Source: CAZPUI01 sp964415525
GTDB taxonomy: Bacteria; Acidobacteriota; Holophagae; Holophagales; Holophagaceae
Length of the DNA: 7,368 nt
Assembly: GCA_964415525.1 (NCBI GenBank)
Contig: CAYQAS010000168.1
Span: 1 to 7,368 of the forward strand
Reading direction: 5' to 3'
Shown: piece by piece, positions 6,119-7,368 of the stretch
Position numbering within the stretch: the first letter of the stretch is position 1
How the letters are laid out: every line of letters starts with the position of its first letter
The notes under the pieces: generated by a model
The model's database searches: none
The model's input: only the letters and a program-made list of their open reading frames with translations
Told to the model about the DNA's origin: nothing
Program-made: the position numbers and the translations under genes

Positions 6119-6658
6119 TCAGCGTCCCTTGCTGAGCCCCAGGATCACGCCGAGCACCAGACCCCAGACGGCAGCGAGGCCGATCTGGAATTCCACCGGC
6201 AGGGCGAAGGTGACGGTGTGGGCGGGGATCCAGAACCAGAGCAGTGTCCACCAGGCCTTGTCGAGGCCCTTGAATCCCCGTTCCCGCAGGATCCAGTTGT
6301 CCTCGATGCGATGGAAAGCCATCATCTGCGGCCCGAAGAAGACGTTGGTGAGCACGCTGACGGCGAAGGCCTTGCCGATCCCGTGCGCCATGAAGCCCGG
6401 CAGCATGCCCTTGTCGAAGAGGGCCTGGGTGAAGCCCTTCATGCCCACGAAACCGCCCTTGATGACGAGGCCGAGCACGGCCCAGGCCAGGACCTTCCAG
6501 GCGAGTTGGGGGCCCGTGCAGGGCAGGGCGAGGCACCGCTTGCGCGCCGAGGCGGCCACCACTTCCCCCAGCGTCCCCAGCAGTGCGAACTGCAGGGCGG
6601 CACTCAGGAAGGGATGCAGGGTCACCCACTGGACGTATGCGTTCACGACGGCCTCCAT
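6119..6658 (-). CDS. Polytopic membrane protein, Mpv17/PMP22-like
   Basis: A 179-residue, strongly hydrophobic protein with four or five predicted membrane segments (about 13-36, 52-74, 95-115, 132-153 and 157-176). I do not recognise a named bacterial gene. The pattern and length resemble the Mpv17/PMP22 family (about 175-200 residues, four membrane segments). YVQWVTLHPFLSAAL (8-22) and LLGTLGEVVA (26-35) recall the family's N-terminal Y..L..HP..T and L..GD signatures. WTLLWFWIPAHTVTFALPVE (137-156) recalls the C-terminal W..WP..Q..NF..VP signature. Mpv17 proteins are poorly understood channel-like proteins known mostly from mitochondria and peroxisomes. The ATG at 6658 has no good Shine-Dalgarno, whereas GTG at 6646 (codon 5) has GGAGG five bases upstream, so the true product may be 175 residues. 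The gene converges on the dinB-like gene and diverges from the peroxiredoxin gene. Confidence 0.78.
   Translation of the reverse strand: MEAVVNAYVQWVTLHPFLSAALQFALLGTLGEVVAASARKRCLALPCTGPQLAWKVLAWAVLGLVIKGGFVGMKGFTQALFDKGMLPGFMAHGIGKAFAVSVLTNVFFGPQMMAFHRIEDNWILRERGFKGLDKAWWTLLWFWIPAHTVTFALPVEFQIGLAAVWGLVLGVILGLSKGR
6652..6656 (-). promoter_or_regulatory. GGAGG ribosome-binding site favouring a GTG start at 6646
   Basis: On the minus strand, GGAGG at 6656-6652 is followed by five bases and then GTG at 6646-6644, codon 5 of the Mpv17-like frame. This spacing matches the other GGAGG sites of the window (4-5 bases), while the ATG at 6658 overlaps the motif and has nothing comparable upstream. 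The motif therefore favours the GTG start. Confidence 0.5.
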
Positions 6659-6874
6659 GGCCAGGATACGAAGCGGGAGGAATCACCCGCATCACAACCC
6701 GAAAGGCTCTGCCATGCACGAGGGGGACCGCCTGGTTGCTCCGCGCCCTCAGCGTCCCCCTCGTGCTCCCCACGTGGTGGGCGAGCAAAGGCCGTCCACC
6801 TGGTCTGTCACGGCGGCCCCGCGGCGAGCGTCGAAACGATTCGTGGGGCTGATCCCCAACACCCAGGAGCACAC
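6659..6874. other. Divergent intergenic region with strong secondary structure
   Basis: This 216-base stretch separates the 5' ends of the Mpv17-like gene and the peroxiredoxin gene and must hold promoters for both. I see no convincing sigma70-type -35/-10 pair on either strand. It holds a perfect 13-bp inverted repeat (6716-6766), a CCCAC-GTG-GTGGG palindrome (6769-6781), and a TGGGG/CCCCA hairpin (6844-6858) just before the peroxiredoxin ribosome-binding site (AGGAG, 6865-6869). Open frames crossing it have no family resemblance and run through the repeats. Confidence 0.6.
6716..6766. repeat. Perfect 13-bp inverted repeat upstream of the peroxiredoxin gene
   Basis: Positions 6716-6728 (GCACGAGGGGGAC) are the exact reverse complement of 6754-6766 (GTCCCCCTCGTGC), with 25 bases between. 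Skipping one C at 6729 allows two further pairs (6730-6731 with 6752-6753). No T-run follows and no plus-strand gene ends just upstream, so an ordinary terminator role is unlikely. A regulator-binding site, a structured leader of the peroxiredoxin mRNA, or a small RNA are possible. The repeat is certain; the role is not known. Confidence 0.75.
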
Positions 6875-7368
6875 ATGTCCGCTTTCGTCACCCAGCCCGC
6901 CCCCCAGTTCAAGGCCACGGCCCTCGTGGATGGCGGCTTCAAGGAGATCTCGCTTGCCGACTACAAGGGCAAGAAGGTCGTCCTGTTCTTCTACCCCCTC
7001 GACTTCACCTTCGTCTGCCCCACCGAGATCCTGGCCTTCTCCGACGCCAAGGCCGAGTTCGAAGCCCGCAACACCGTGGTCCTCGGCGTGAGCGTCGACA
7101 GCCACTTCAGCCACTGGGCCTGGACCCAGGTCGCCCGCAACCAGGGCGGCATCCAGGGCATCACCTATCCACTCGTCGCGGACCTGAACAAGACCATCGC
7201 CCAGGACTACAACGTCCTCCTGCCCGCCGGCATCGCCCTGCGCGGCCTCTTCATCATCGACGCCGACGACAAGCAGACCATCCGCCACATCACCGTCAAC
7301 GACCTGCCCCTCGGCCGCAACGTCGAAGAGACCCTCCGCCTCATCGATGCCATCGACTTCACCAACGA
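6875..7368 (+). CDS. Peroxiredoxin, typical 2-Cys (AhpC/Prx1) family, 3' end beyond window
   Basis: The first 164 residues of a peroxiredoxin; the window ends before the stop. The peroxidatic site is DFTFVCPTE (43-51): Cys48, with Thr45 and Pro49 of the PxxxTxxC signature (Pro41, Thr45, Cys48). The active-site arginine is Arg123 in ALRGLFIID. The enzyme reduces hydrogen peroxide, organic hydroperoxides or peroxynitrite in the cytosol, with electrons from thioredoxin or an AhpF-like reductase. DFTFVCP and the later helix ETLRLIDAIDF place it in the typical 2-Cys AhpC/Prx1 class; the resolving cysteine (VCP motif) would lie just past the window end. The GGLG loop tied to overoxidation sensitivity reads GGIQG here (91-95). 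ATG 6875 has AGGAG at 6865-6869, five bases upstream. The divergent neighbour is the Mpv17-like gene. Confidence 0.93.
   Translation, partial: MSAFVTQPAPQFKATALVDGGFKEISLADYKGKKVVLFFYPLDFTFVCPTEILAFSDAKAEFEARNTVVLGVSVDSHFSHWAWTQVARNQGGIQGITYPLVADLNKTIAQDYNVLLPAGIALRGLFIIDADDKQTIRHITVNDLPLGRNVEETLRLIDAIDFTN

Noticed and set aside
5361..6872. Minus-strand open frame of about 500 codons
   Set aside because: It overlaps the flavin reductase, dinB-like and Mpv17-like genes in another frame, has low-complexity Arg/Gly/Pro-rich composition, and shows no family motif. GC-rich DNA readily gives such antisense open frames.
6714..6874. Small open frame starting at ATG 6714
   Set aside because: It has no ribosome-binding site, runs through the inverted repeat and palindromes, and its Pro/Arg-rich peptide looks like translated non-coding GC-rich DNA.

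Overview
The window is GC-rich, gene-dense bacterial chromosome with a Gram-negative-style lipoprotein and a YggT-DivIVA gene pair. It looks like ordinary housekeeping DNA. The overall gene set and codon use remind me of Acidobacteriota of the Holophaga/Geothrix kind, but that is recollection; the sequence does not prove it. There is no rRNA, tRNA, CRISPR array, insertion sequence or phage gene.

Layout. Positions 1-2983 hold a tight plus-strand run: a YggT-family membrane protein gene carrying an in-frame amber codon (12-266), a DivIVA-domain coiled-coil protein (274-867), a radical SAM protein with a TTG start (877-1749), and a CapA-family metallophosphatase-fold lipoprotein (1751-2983). Gaps are 1-9 bases, so this is probably one transcription unit. 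A 150-base gap with a strong hairpin leads to a phosphoglucomutase/phosphomannomutase gene (3134-4840), which ends at a textbook intrinsic terminator (4855-4900). Next come an NADPH-dependent FMN reductase (4943-5485) and a DinB-superfamily protein (5529-6029), probably co-transcribed. A short gap made almost entirely of hairpins (6030-6113) separates them from a convergent minus-strand gene for a polytopic membrane protein resembling Mpv17/PMP22 (6119-6658). A 216-base divergent region with a perfect 13-bp inverted repeat then precedes a typical 2-Cys peroxiredoxin (6875 onward, cut by the window end).

How the genes fit together. The left block joins cell-envelope and division functions (YggT and DivIVA are classic neighbours) with an uncharacterised radical SAM enzyme and a CapA-like lipoprotein. 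The mutase supplies or consumes hexose-1-phosphate for glycogen or envelope sugar synthesis. The right block (flavin reductase, DinB-fold protein, Mpv17-like protein, peroxiredoxin) has a loose redox or stress flavour, but only the first two look co-transcribed.

I found no convincing new multi-gene system. The most interesting points are the amber codon inside yggT, the Mpv17-like protein divergent from a peroxiredoxin, and the structured non-coding regions at 6030-6113 and 6716-6766.
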